Shown here piece after piece: positions 37,534 to 46,652 of a stretch of DNA of 64,000 nt. Below the pieces are notes generated by a model. It had not been told where the DNA came from, made no database searches, and saw only the letters and a program-made list of their open reading frames with translations. The DNA is from Sphingomonas trueperi. GTDB lineage: Bacteria; Pseudomonadota; Alphaproteobacteria; Sphingomonadales; Sphingomonadaceae. The stretch lies in NCBI RefSeq assembly GCF_011927635.1, contig NZ_JAATJB010000009.1:62001-126000 (forward strand), read 5' to 3'. Numbering within the stretch: the first letter of the stretch is position 1; each line of letters starts with the position of its first letter. The position numbers were made by a program, and so were the translations under genes.

Positions 37534-39021
37534 TCAGAGATCGGGGCGGGTAAGCGCCGGCACCGCCGCCGCTGGCAGCGGACGATAGCCGCCGAAGCGC
37601 GCGCCGGCCTTTTCGGTGCGGAACTGCGAGGCGAGGTTGGCGAGATCGCTCACCTCGTTGGCGAGGTTCTGCGCGGCGGCCGAGGTCTGCTCGACCATCG
37701 CGGCGTTCTGCTGGGTTGCGCGGTCCATCGCGCCGACGGCGTTGGAGATTTCGCTGATCGCGGTAGACTGGGCGCCATTGTCGGCTGCCATGCTGCCGAG
37801 CAGGTCGTGCACCTGGCTGACATCGCCGGAAATGTTGGCGAGCGCGCCGTCGACCTTCTGCACGGCCTCCACTGCGACGACGATTTCCGCCTGGGTCATG
37901 GTGAGCTGTTCGCGCGCGCGGCCCGCTTCTTCCTCGGCGCGCATCGCGAGCGCAGAGACCAGATCGGCGACGACCGCGAAGCCACGACCGGCTTCGCCCG
38001 CCCGGCCAGCCTCGACCGCCGCGTTCATCGCAAGCACGCGGGTCTGGAAGGCGATCTTGTCGAGGCCTTCGATAACGCTGTCGGTGCCCTTGGCCGCTTC
38101 CGACACGCGGCCCATCGCCTGCGAGGCTTCGTCGGCGATCGAACGGCCCTGGCTGACGGTGGTGAGCGCCTGGTCGGCACGCGCTACGGTGTGCCGCGAC
38201 GCCTCGGCGGTTGAGCGGAAGCGCGCGTCCATCTGCGAAACCGCGGCGGTGGTTTCTTCCAGGCTGGCGGCATTGCCCTGGGTGCGGCGCGAAAGGTCCT
38301 CGGCCGCCTGCGAAATCTCATTGATGCCGGAGCGGATCCGCATCGTGCCGTCGCTGACCGAGGCGATCATCTCGCGGATGCGGTCGAGCGTCTTGTTGTA
38401 GCTCTTCTCCAGCGCCGCGAAGCTCGACGGCAGGCCGCTGAGTTCGTTGGTGAGGTCGCCTTCGGCCAGCGCGGTGAGCGCGTTCTCGAAGGCGGTAACT
38501 GCGGCTTCGCGTTCGGCCTGGGCTTCCTCGAAATAGATCGACAGCGACACTTCCATGTCGAGCAAGGCGGCCTTCACCAGCGCGATCGTCGCCTTCTCGG
38601 TGCTGGGCCCGCGGAACAGGCGGAGCAGGCGCTTGAACGGGTTGTTGAAGCGATGGACGCCGGCGATCAGGCCCTGCAGCACGATCGCATAGCTGCCGAC
38701 ATACCAGCGCGGCTCCAGGCCGATGCGGGCATGGGTGGCGCCGATGCGGCGGGCACTGGCGTGATAGTCTTCGTTGAACTCGCCCGCTGCGATGCGCGCC
38801 CAATGCTTTTCCTGCGCCGCCTTTGCCCGGCCCATATGCGCCTGGTCGCGGAAGAAGCGCGAGGTCTCTGGGGTGGCCGAAGCCCGCGCGTAGAAGCGGT
38901 CGAGCGCATCGCCCAGCGTCGCCTCGACCCATGGCTGGGTGGCGCGCAGCGTGTTGCGCTGGGCTTCGTCCAGCTCCATGAAGCTGAGCCGCGATTTCAT
39001 TTGCTCGGGCACGGGACGCAT
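37534..39021 (-). CDS. Globin-coupled methyl-accepting chemotaxis protein (soluble)
   Basis: The 495-residue protein has an N-terminal protoglobin domain with the proximal His region ATHARIGLEPRWYVGSY. A linker follows, then the MCP signalling domain with the hairpin-tip pattern DKIAFQTRVLAMNAAVEAGRAGEAGRGFAVVA. No membrane helix is present, so it is a cytoplasmic heme-based oxygen sensor of the HemAT class, feeding CheA. The start is uncertain: the ATG at 39021 sits close to AAAAAGG, and a GTG at 39012 spaces better. Convergent with the EAL gene. Confidence 0.92.
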   Translation of the reverse strand: MRPVPEQMKSRLSFMELDEAQRNTLRATQPWVEATLGDALDRFYARASATPETSRFFRDQAHMGRAKAAQEKHWARIAAGEFNEDYHASARRIGATHARIGLEPRWYVGSYAIVLQGLIAGVHRFNNPFKRLLRLFRGPSTEKATIALVKAALLDMEVSLSIYFEEAQAEREAAVTAFENALTALAEGDLTNELSGLPSSFAALEKSYNKTLDRIREMIASVSDGTMRIRSGINEISQAAEDLSRRTQGNAASLEETTAAVSQMDARFRSTAEASRHTVARADQALTTVSQGRSIADEASQAMGRVSEAAKGTDSVIEGLDKIAFQTRVLAMNAAVEAGRAGEAGRGFAVVADLVSALAMRAEEEAGRAREQLTMTQAEIVVAVEAVQKVDGALANISGDVSQVHDLLGSMAADNGAQSTAISEISNAVGAMDRATQQNAAMVEQTSAAAQNLANEVSDLANLASQFRTEKAGARFGGYRPLPAAAVPALTRPDL

Positions 39022-39247
39022 CCTTTTTCTAACCTGCCACCGCGGCTGCCGCGCATGGGGCACGCCGATCCTAAGCATCATAGTATGGCCCGAGGGACAG
39101 GTGGTGCGGCTAAGTAGAATTCCGGTGCGGGACGGCTAACTGTCTAGATGAAATATTTTTTCGGCACGTTGATGAAGATTTGCAGGTGTTGGAAGTTGCG
39201 CGGTGCGAATATGCCGTACAAGGGGGCAAGTTCATTCAGGAAAGGGG

Positions 39248-39658
39248 ATGGGGATGTTGCTGGCACTTCTACTGATCGGCGCGGATATGGGAGCCGGGGC
39301 CGTCGATACGGCAATGGCGCAGAGCGTGTCCGGCTGGAATGCCGGCGATATTGATCGATTCCTGCAGATCTATTCGGACGATCCGAGCACCAGCTTCGTC
39401 GCCGGCGAAGGGCTGGTGCGCGGCAAGGCGGCGATGAAGATCCGCTACCAGACCAAGTATGACTTCGCCGATCCGGCCAAGCGCGGCACCCTGATGATCG
39501 AGCGGCTCGACTATCGCCCGCTGGGGCGCGACTATGCGCTGTACATCGGCCGCTACACGTTACGCTATCCGGACGGGCACAGCGCTTCCGGCCCCACCAG
39601 CGTCGTACTGCATCACGAAGCCGGCGGGTGGAAGATCGTCGCCGATCACAGCAGCTGA
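39248..39658 (+). CDS. Secreted SnoaL/NTF2-like protein
   Basis: The 136-residue protein has a hydrophobic leader ending DTAMAQ, then an NTF2-like fold with WNAGDIDRFLQIYSDDPSTSFV, GEGLVRGKAAM and HHEAGGWKIVADHSS. The last segment is typical of DUF4440/SnoaL proteins. Function is unknown; the family includes isomerases and stress proteins. A GTG at 39203 would add positively charged residues before the hydrophobic leader and might be the true start. It is convergent with mfd, six bases apart. Confidence 0.75.
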   Translation: MGMLLALLLIGADMGAGAVDTAMAQSVSGWNAGDIDRFLQIYSDDPSTSFVAGEGLVRGKAAMKIRYQTKYDFADPAKRGTLMIERLDYRPLGRDYALYIGRYTLRYPDGHSASGPTSVVLHHEAGGWKIVADHSS

Positions 39659-39664
39659 GGCGGG

Positions 39665-42600
39665 TCAGCCCGCGGCGCGTGCGAGCCCGCGGGAAAGCTG
39701 GAGCGCGCCGTGCAGCCGCGCCGCCGGGTTCGCCCAGGCGCGGTTGATGACCAGCTTCATGTCCGGCCGCAGCCGCGCGGTCTCGCCCAGCTTCTCGACA
39801 TAGGCGATCAGCCCGGCGGGGTTGGGGAAATGGTCGTTGTGGAACGACACCAGCGCGCCCTTCGGCCCCAGGTCGAGCTTGGCGATGCACGCCCTCTTGG
39901 CGTTGAGCTTGGTCTCGATGAGCCGCAGCAGATTGTCGGTCGCTTCGGGCAGCTTGCCGAAGCGGTCGATCAGCTCGGCGGCGAAGCTCTCGATGCCGTC
40001 GGTGTCCTCGATTTCGTTGAGGCGGCGATACAGGCCCATGCGCAGGTCGAGATCGGGGACATAGTCCTCGGGGATGAGGATCGGCGTGTCGACGGTGATC
40101 TGGGGCGAGAGGTCCTTGGGCCGGCTCTCGTCGCGCAGGCCCCCGGCCTTGGCGTCGAGGATCGCCTCTTCCAGCATCGACTGGTAGAGTTCGTAGCCGA
40201 CTTCCTTGATGTGCCCCGACTGCTCGTCGCCGAGCAGGTTGCCCGCGCCGCGGATGTCGAGATCGTGGCTGGCGAGCTGGAAGCCCGCGCCCAGGCTCTC
40301 CAGGTCGGACAGCACCTTGAGCCGCTTTTCCGCCGCCTCGGTCATCTGCCGCTGGGGCGGGGTGGTCATATAGGCATAGGCGCGCGTCTTCGCCCGGCCG
40401 ACGCGGCCGCGCAGCTGGTAGAGCTGGGCGAGGCCGAACTTGTCCGCACGGTTGATGATCAGCGTGTTGGCGCTCGGGATGTCGAGCCCGCTCTCGACGA
40501 TGGTGGTCGAGACCAGCACCTCGAACTTGCGGTCGTAAAAGGCGGAGATCCGCTCCTCGACCTCCGTCGGCGCCATCTGGCCGTGCGCGACGACATAGCG
40601 GACCTCGGGCACCTCGTTGCGGAGGAACGCCTCGATCTCGGGCAAATCGGCGATGCGGGGCGTGACGAAATAGCTCTGCCCGCCGCGATAATGTTCGCGC
40701 AGCAGCGCCTCGCGCAGCACCACCGGATCCCAGGGCATCACATAGGTGCGCACCGCGAGGCGATCGACCGGCGGCGTCTGGATCACTGACAGCTCGCGCA
40801 GCCCGCTCATCGCCATCTGCAGCGTGCGCGGGATCGGCGTGGCGGTGAGGGTGAGGACGTGGACGTCGGTCTTGAGCGCCTTCAGCCGCTCCTTGTGGGT
40901 GACGCCGAAGCGCTGCTCCTCGTCGACGATGACGAGGCCGAGCCGCTTGAAGTCGATATTCTTCGCCAGCACCGCATGGGTGCCGACGACGATGTCGATC
41001 GTGCCCGCCGCGAGCCCGTCCTTCACCTTCTTGGTCTCGCCGGCGGTGACGAGGCGCGAGAGGCGGCCGATCTCGAGCGGGAAGCCTTCGAAGCGCGTCT
41101 TGAAGTTGTTGTAATGCTGGCGGGCGAGCAGGGTGGTGGGGCACACCACCGCCACCTGCATGCCCGCCATCGCCGCGACGAAGGCGGCGCGGAGTGCGAC
41201 CTCGGTCTTGCCGAAGCCGACATCGCCGACGACGAGCCGGTCCATCGGCCGCCCGGCGGCGAGATCGCTCAGCACGTCGCCGATCGCGCGATCCTGGTCG
41301 TCGGTTTCCTCGAAGGGGAAGCGGTCGACAAAGGCCGGGTAGCCGCCATGATCGGGCTCGGCGATCTCGGCGCCGCGGGTGGCGCGCAGGGCTGCGGTGG
41401 CGATCAGCTCGCCCGCGATCTCGCGGATCCGCTCCTTCATCCGCGCCTTGCGACGCTGCCAGGCCTCGCCGCCGAGACGGTCGAGCGTCGCCCCTTCCTC
41501 GCCCGAGCCGTAGCGGCTGAGCACTTCGAGATTCTCGACCGGCACGTAGAGCTTGTCGCCGCCGGCATATTCGAGCGCGACGCAGTCGTGCGGTGCCTTC
41601 TGCACCGGGATCTGGGTCAGCCCCTCATAGCGGCCGATGCCGTGGTCCAAGTGGACGACGAGGTCGCCGGGGGAGAGCGTCGCCAGTTCCTGGAGGAAGG
41701 CGTCGGTATTCTTGCGGCGCTTGGCGCGGCGGACGAGCCGGTCGCCGAGCATGTCCTGCTCGGTGAGCACCGCGACGTCGGGCGTGGTGAAGCCATGGTC
41801 GAGCGGCAGCACCAGCAGCGCGACCTGCAGCCCGCTGCCGTTCGGATTGGCGACGCCGAGCGCGGGCTGCCAGCCATCGACCGGCACCGCGCCGGTCAGG
41901 CCGTGATCCTCGAGCAGCCCCTTCAGCCGCTCGCGCGCGCCGATCGAATAGCTGGCGAGCACCGGCTTCTTGCCCTGGCTCCGTACCGCCTTGAGGTGCG
42001 CGACCACCGCTTCATAGACGTTGCTGCCGGCGGCGCGTTCCGGCGCGAAGTCGCGCGGCCCGTCGACGCCGAACTCGACGACATGGGTAGATTCGGGCTC
42101 GTGGAACGGCGTCGCGAGGTGCATCGGCTGCGCGTCGACCTGCGCCTGCCATTCCTTGGCGAGCAGATAGAGGTCGCCGGCCTTGAGCGGGCGGTAGCTG
42201 CCCGGATCGGCCGACTGCGCGCGGATGCGGTTGTCCTGATAGTCCTTGATCGCCTCGAAACGCTGCTCGGCGGCGGCGGGCGCACCGCTGTCGCGGACGA
42301 TGACGGCATGATCGGGCAGGTGATCGAACAACGTCTCCAGCCGCTCCTCGAACAGCGGCAGCCAATGCTCCATGCCGGCGAGGCGACGCCCCTCGCTGAT
42401 CGCCTGGTAGAGCGGGTCGCCCGTCGCGGTCGCGCCGAAGCGGTCGCGATAGCCGCTGCGGAAGCGCTTGATGCTCTCCTCGTCGAGCAGCGCCTCGCTG
42501 GCGGGAAGCAGGGTGAAGCCGTCGACGCGGCCGGTGGTCCGCTGGTCCTGCGGATCGAAGGTGCGGACGCTTTCGATCTCGTCGCCGAAGAAATCGAGCC

Positions 42601-43138
42601 GCAGCGCCTGCTCGGCGCCGCTGGGGAACAGGTCGACCAGGCCGCCGCGCACCGCGAACTCGCCATGGTCGTTGACCGTTTCGACCCGGACATAGCCGTT
42701 CGCCTGGAGCAGGGCGGCGAGCTTGTCGAGCCCGATCCGTTCGCCGGGGGCGAGTCGCGCGACCAGCTGGCGGATGCGGAACGGGGTGAGCGTGCGCTGG
42801 GTGGCGGCGTTGACCGTGGTGACGAGCAGGCGCGGCTTCTCGCTCTTGCCCTGCAGCGCGTGGAGGGTGGCCAGCCGCTCGGCCATCACCCGCAGCGTCG
42901 GGCTGGCGCGGTCATAGGGCAGGCAGTCCCAGGCGGGGTAGCTGAGCACCTCCAGCTCGGGCGCGAAGAAGGTTGCGGTGCTCGCCACCGCGCGCATGCC
43001 CGCCTCGTCGGCGGCGACGAACACCGCCATCCGGCTGGCGCGGGCGACATCGGCCAGCATCCAGGGCAGGAAGCCGCTCGGCACGCCGGCGAGCGTCAGC
43101 GGGTGCTTGGCGGAAAGGATCGTCTTCAGGTCGGGCAT
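39665..43138 (-). CDS. mfd: Transcription-repair coupling factor Mfd
   Basis: The 1157-residue protein has UvrB-like N-terminal domains, then the RNA-polymerase-interacting module (LATLSPGDLVVHLDHGIGRY). The RecG-like translocase follows, with Walker A VGDVGFGKTE near residue 640, DEEQRFG and the helicase motif LRGRVGRAKTRAYAY. It ends with the TRCF domain. It removes stalled RNA polymerase and recruits UvrA to damaged template strands. Length is typical. It is followed on the + strand side by a palindromic spacer and sdhE. Confidence 0.97.
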   Translation of the reverse strand: MPDLKTILSAKHPLTLAGVPSGFLPWMLADVARASRMAVFVAADEAGMRAVASTATFFAPELEVLSYPAWDCLPYDRASPTLRVMAERLATLHALQGKSEKPRLLVTTVNAATQRTLTPFRIRQLVARLAPGERIGLDKLAALLQANGYVRVETVNDHGEFAVRGGLVDLFPSGAEQALRLDFFGDEIESVRTFDPQDQRTTGRVDGFTLLPASEALLDEESIKRFRSGYRDRFGATATGDPLYQAISEGRRLAGMEHWLPLFEERLETLFDHLPDHAVIVRDSGAPAAAEQRFEAIKDYQDNRIRAQSADPGSYRPLKAGDLYLLAKEWQAQVDAQPMHLATPFHEPESTHVVEFGVDGPRDFAPERAAGSNVYEAVVAHLKAVRSQGKKPVLASYSIGARERLKGLLEDHGLTGAVPVDGWQPALGVANPNGSGLQVALLVLPLDHGFTTPDVAVLTEQDMLGDRLVRRAKRRKNTDAFLQELATLSPGDLVVHLDHGIGRYEGLTQIPVQKAPHDCVALEYAGGDKLYVPVENLEVLSRYGSGEEGATLDRLGGEAWQRRKARMKERIREIAGELIATAALRATRGAEIAEPDHGGYPAFVDRFPFEETDDQDRAIGDVLSDLAAGRPMDRLVVGDVGFGKTEVALRAAFVAAMAGMQVAVVCPTTLLARQHYNNFKTRFEGFPLEIGRLSRLVTAGETKKVKDGLAAGTIDIVVGTHAVLAKNIDFKRLGLVIVDEEQRFGVTHKERLKALKTDVHVLTLTATPIPRTLQMAMSGLRELSVIQTPPVDRLAVRTYVMPWDPVVLREALLREHYRGGQSYFVTPRIADLPEIEAFLRNEVPEVRYVVAHGQMAPTEVEERISAFYDRKFEVLVSTTIVESGLDIPSANTLIINRADKFGLAQLYQLRGRVGRAKTRAYAYMTTPPQRQMTEAAEKRLKVLSDLESLGAGFQLASHDLDIRGAGNLLGDEQSGHIKEVGYELYQSMLEEAILDAKAGGLRDESRPKDLSPQITVDTPILIPEDYVPDLDLRMGLYRRLNEIEDTDGIESFAAELIDRFGKLPEATDNLLRLIETKLNAKRACIAKLDLGPKGALVSFHNDHFPNPAGLIAYVEKLGETARLRPDMKLVINRAWANPAARLHGALQLSRGLARAAG

Positions 43139-43165
43139 GGGGTCTCGCGTCGATCAGCGGTGCGG

Positions 43166-43286
43166 TCACCCTCACCATTCCCACCGCCTCCGGCGGCGGG
43201 TCCCCTCCCTCTCCAAAAGGGAGAGGCACTAATTCCCTCTCCCTTTGGGAGAGGGAGGGAGGCGCGAAGCGCCGGGAGGGTGAGGA
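43166..43286. repeat. Palindromic intergenic repeat
   Basis: Nested complementary tracts fill the mfd-sdhE spacer. CCCTCCCTCTCC faces GGAGAGGGAGGG, an inner AAGGGAGAGG faces CCTCTCCCTTT, and an outer CACCCTCACC faces GGGAGGGTGAGG. This purine/pyrimidine palindrome is typical of dispersed sphingomonad intergenic elements. Confidence 0.65.
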
Positions 43287-43304
43287 TGAACCGTCAGGTC
43301 AAAA

Positions 43305-43571
43305 TCACTCGGAAATAGGCACGTAGTTCAGCGTCTTCAGCGCATCGAGGATCGTGCCCCGGTAGCGCTCCGGGGCGGTGTCGGTTCCCATCGCCCAGGC
43401 CATGATGTCGACGTCCTGCTCTTCCAGCAGCGCCTCGAACAGCGCGATCTCTTCGTCGGACCAGCCTTCGCCATGCTGGTCGAAGAAGCCGCCGATCAGC
43501 AGATCGGCTTCCTTGGTGCCGCGGTGCCAGCTGCGGAAGCGGAGGCGCTTGAGGCGGGTTTCTCGGTCCAT
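43305..43571 (-). CDS. sdhE: Succinate dehydrogenase assembly factor SdhE
   Basis: The 88-residue protein of the DUF339/Sdh5 family helps insert FAD into SdhA. The family motif RGTKEADLLIGGF (RGxxExD) is intact, followed by a helical bundle with EDV-type DVDIMAWAMG. It sits between mfd and recG, a frequent arrangement in alphaproteobacteria. Confidence 0.93.
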   Translation of the reverse strand: MDRETRLKRLRFRSWHRGTKEADLLIGGFFDQHGEGWSDEEIALFEALLEEQDVDIMAWAMGTDTAPERYRGTILDALKTLNYVPISE

Positions 43572-43761
43572 GTGGGCTTTCCCAACGGCAAACGGACGGC
43601 AGCGCGCCAGGGCGCGGCCGACACGGGGTTGATCACGAGCCCGGCAGATAGGGATGCCGCTGGCGAAAGGCCAGCGTGGTCTTCCGGGTAGAGATGTGGA
43701 AGGCTTGTTAACCGAGGGGGGCTAGGGTCGGAATCTCTTTGGGGTAAAAGGCTAGGGTACG

Positions 43762-44004
43762 ATGAGCGACACTTTGACCAATAAACTGCGCTTCGTGATG
43801 CTGAAGTCGATCAACGGCGAGCCGATGCTCGTCAACATCGCGGCAGTGCGCACGGTCAGCACGATCAACATGGCCGGTGAGGATGTCGGCGTGATTTCGT
43901 TCGGCAAGGATCATGAAGTCGTGATCGGCTCTTCGGTGCCGGAAGTCGTGATGGCGATCGAAGCCGCGCTCGCCAGCCACAGCCCGATCTTCCTCAACGC
44001 CTGA
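43762..44004 (+). CDS. Conserved small hypothetical protein
   Basis: The 80-residue protein begins MSDTLTNKLRFVMLKSINGE and has beta-strand-rich sequence with GVISFGKDHEVVIGSSVPEV. The arrangement of an opening 'NGEPMLVN' strand and a terminal helix resembles small FlbD-like beta proteins, but this is only a loose resemblance. It has no signal peptide. It lies between sdhE (divergent) and recG (downstream, same strand, 71 bases). Confidence 0.75.
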   Translation: MSDTLTNKLRFVMLKSINGEPMLVNIAAVRTVSTINMAGEDVGVISFGKDHEVVIGSSVPEVVMAIEAALASHSPIFLNA

Positions 44005-44075
44005 ACCACGGCAAGGGCGCTGCGACCAGCGCAGCGCCATTTGTCAGCCGCCCCGCCGCACGATAGGGCGGGGCG

Positions 44076-46139
44076 ATGCGTCCCGAGCTCCTCAACCCAT
44101 TGTTCGCCGAAGTCACTGCGCTGAAGGGCATCGGCCCGGCGCTGGCCAAACCGATGGAGAAGCTGGGGCTGGCGCGGGTGGTCGACGTCGCCTTCCACCT
44201 GCCGACCGGATTCGTCGATCGGATCCCGCGCGACGAACTCGACATGGCCGATTCGGGCAAGGTGATCGCGATCACGCTGACGCCCGTGCAATATCGCTTC
44301 GGCGGCGGACCGCGCTCGCCGGCGCGGGTGCAGGCGGTCGACGCCCACGGCAATCACGTCAGCCTCGTCTATTTCGGTGGAAGCTCGGGCTGGGCCAAGA
44401 AGCTGCTGCCGCTGAACGAGCCGCGCTGGGTTTCGGGCAAGCTCGAACATTATGGGCAGGACCTGCAGATGGTCCATCCGGACCATGTCCTGCCGCTCGA
44501 CCAGGTCGAGAGCATCGGCGGGCGCGAGGCGATCTATCCCTGTTCGGAAGGCATCACCTCCAAGCGGATCGCGGCACTCGCGGCGCAGGCGATCGAGCGC
44601 GCGCCCGCGCTGCCCGAGTGGATCGAGCCCAGCCTCAAGGCGCAGAAGGGCTGGCCGGACTGGCGCGAGGCGATCGCGCGCATCCATGCCGACCCTGCCG
44701 ACGCCAAGGCACGCGAGCGGCTCGCCTATGACGAGGTGTTCGCCAACCAGCTGGCGCTGCTGCTGGTCCGCGGCGAGGCGCGGGCCAAGCGCGGGCGTCC
44801 GCTCGCCGGCGATGGCCGCCTGCGCGACAAGCTGAAGCTGCCCTATGCCCCGACCGGCGCGCAGAGCCGCACGATCGCCGAGATCGAGGGCGACATGGCG
44901 CAGACCCAGCCGATGCTGCGCATGCTGCAGGGCGATGTCGGTTCGGGCAAGACGCTCGTGGCGACCATGGCACTACTGATCGCCGCCGAGGCGGGCGCGC
45001 AGGGCGCGCTGTTGGCGCCGACCGAGATCCTCGCACGCCAGCACTACGAGACGCTCAGCCGCACGCTTGGCCCGATCGGGGTGAATGTCGCCATCCTCAC
45101 CGGCCGCGACAAGGGCAAGGCGCGCGAGGCAACGCTGATGGGGCTGGCGGCCGGCGAGATCGACGTCCTGATCGGCACCCACGCGATTTTCCAGGAGGGC
45201 GTGACCTATCGCGACCTGGGGCTGGTGGTGGTCGACGAGCAGCACCGTTTCGGCGTCGCCCAGCGGATGATGCTCCAGGCGAAAGCAGAACGTCCGCCGC
45301 ACCTGCTGGTGATGACCGCGACGCCGATCCCGCGCACGCTGACGCTGGCCCAATATGGCGAGATGGACGTCAGTCGGCTGGACGAGATGCCGCCCGGCCG
45401 CCAGCCGATCGAGACCAGCGTGATCTCCGAGGAGCGGCTCGGCGAAGTCGTCGGCGGGCTGGGTCGACACCTCGCCGGTGGCGGGCAGGCCTATTGGGTG
45501 TGTCCGCTCGTCGAGGAAAGCGAGAAGAGCGACCTCGCCGCCGCCGAGGCGCGCGCGGCCGAGCTGCAGGCGCATTTCGGCGGCAAGGTCGGGCTGATCC
45601 ATGGCCGGATGAAGGGGCCGGAGAAGGATGCGGTGATGGCGCGCTTCTCGGCGGGCGAGCTCGGCGTGCTGGTCGCGACGACGGTGATCGAGGTCGGCGT
45701 CGATGTGCCCAACGCGACGCTGATCGTGATCGAGCATGCCGATCGCTTCGGCCTGGCCCAGCTCCACCAGCTGCGCGGCCGCGTCGGGCGGGGCGGGGGG
45801 CGCTCGGTCTGCGTCCTGCTGCGCGGCAACCATCTGAGCGAGACCGCCCGCGCACGGCTGGCGCTGATGCGCGAGAGCAATGACGGCTTCCGCATCGCCG
45901 AAGAGGATCTGCGGCTGCGCGGCGCGGGCGAGTTGCTCGGCACAAGGCAATCGGGCGACATGCAGTTTCGCTTGGCCGAGCCGGACATGCTGGGGGCGCT
46001 GCTGCCCGCGGCCAATGGCGATGCACGGCTGCTGGTCGATCGCGACGGCGGGCTCAAGGGCGAGCGGGGGCAGGCGGCGCGGGTGGCGCTCTACCTGTTC
46101 GAGCGCGATGCGGCGGTGGGGCTGCTCCGCGCCGGCTGA
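44076..46139 (+). CDS. recG: ATP-dependent DNA helicase RecG
   Basis: The 687-residue protein has an N-terminal wedge/OB domain (about 1-200) that binds branched DNA. The helicase follows with Walker A LQGDVGSGKTLVA (from residue 286), DEQHRFG, TATPIPRTL and the TRG-like RGRVGRGGGRSVCVLL. It reverses stalled forks and processes Holliday-like junctions. Length is typical. Convergent with the PilZ gene with no gap. Confidence 0.97.
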   Translation: MRPELLNPLFAEVTALKGIGPALAKPMEKLGLARVVDVAFHLPTGFVDRIPRDELDMADSGKVIAITLTPVQYRFGGGPRSPARVQAVDAHGNHVSLVYFGGSSGWAKKLLPLNEPRWVSGKLEHYGQDLQMVHPDHVLPLDQVESIGGREAIYPCSEGITSKRIAALAAQAIERAPALPEWIEPSLKAQKGWPDWREAIARIHADPADAKARERLAYDEVFANQLALLLVRGEARAKRGRPLAGDGRLRDKLKLPYAPTGAQSRTIAEIEGDMAQTQPMLRMLQGDVGSGKTLVATMALLIAAEAGAQGALLAPTEILARQHYETLSRTLGPIGVNVAILTGRDKGKAREATLMGLAAGEIDVLIGTHAIFQEGVTYRDLGLVVVDEQHRFGVAQRMMLQAKAERPPHLLVMTATPIPRTLTLAQYGEMDVSRLDEMPPGRQPIETSVISEERLGEVVGGLGRHLAGGGQAYWVCPLVEESEKSDLAAAEARAAELQAHFGGKVGLIHGRMKGPEKDAVMARFSAGELGVLVATTVIEVGVDVPNATLIVIEHADRFGLAQLHQLRGRVGRGGGRSVCVLLRGNHLSETARARLALMRESNDGFRIAEEDLRLRGAGELLGTRQSGDMQFRLAEPDMLGALLPAANGDARLLVDRDGGLKGERGQAARVALYLFERDAAVGLLRAG

Positions 46140-46454
46140 TCAGCGGGCGCGCATCGCGGTGACGACCGGCACATAGTCGGGGTCGGCGATCGGCTGGAGG
46201 AACTGGCAGCCGATCCGGCCACCCAATGCCCAGCGCACCTCCGCGCCCGTCTCGCCGAGGATCGGCAGCTGGATGCGGAGCAGGTCGCCCGCCTCGAACG
46301 GCGCTTCGCAGCGGGCCATCAGCCCTTGGGGCGAGACGTTGACGATCAGGAAGGCAGCGGCGCGCGCGTCGGGGCCCACCGCACGGGTGCGATGCTCGAC
46401 TTCATCGCGATGCACCAGACGATCGTCGGCGCTCGCCAGCTTGGCACCTGTCAC
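46140..46454 (-). CDS. PilZ domain protein (c-di-GMP receptor)
   Basis: The 104-residue protein is essentially one PilZ domain, with Arg residues in HRDEVEHRTRAV, the NxSxxG motif in IVNVSPQGLMARC and the barrel strand GAEVRWALGGRIGCQF. It probably binds c-di-GMP and modulates a partner protein. The GTG at 46454 after GGAGAGGGG is the likely start. A longer reading to 46577 would add unrelated sequence. Confidence 0.85.
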   Translation of the reverse strand: MTGAKLASADDRLVHRDEVEHRTRAVGPDARAAAFLIVNVSPQGLMARCEAPFEAGDLLRIQLPILGETGAEVRWALGGRIGCQFLQPIADPDYVPVVTAMRAR

Positions 46455-46652
46455 GCTCGCACGCCCCTCTCCAAACGCTGGAGGACCGCGAAAACGGTAA
46501 CCTGGATCAGTGAACAGGTGCGGAACGAGGCTGGTTAACCGCGTCGATACCAGAGTGAAGGCAGCACCGTGCCGCATGCACCTGCCCCGTCAACCCGGCT
46601 TTCGCCGGGATGACCTGTGGGGGAAAGGCGTAGGCTCTTGCCTGCCTCCGGG

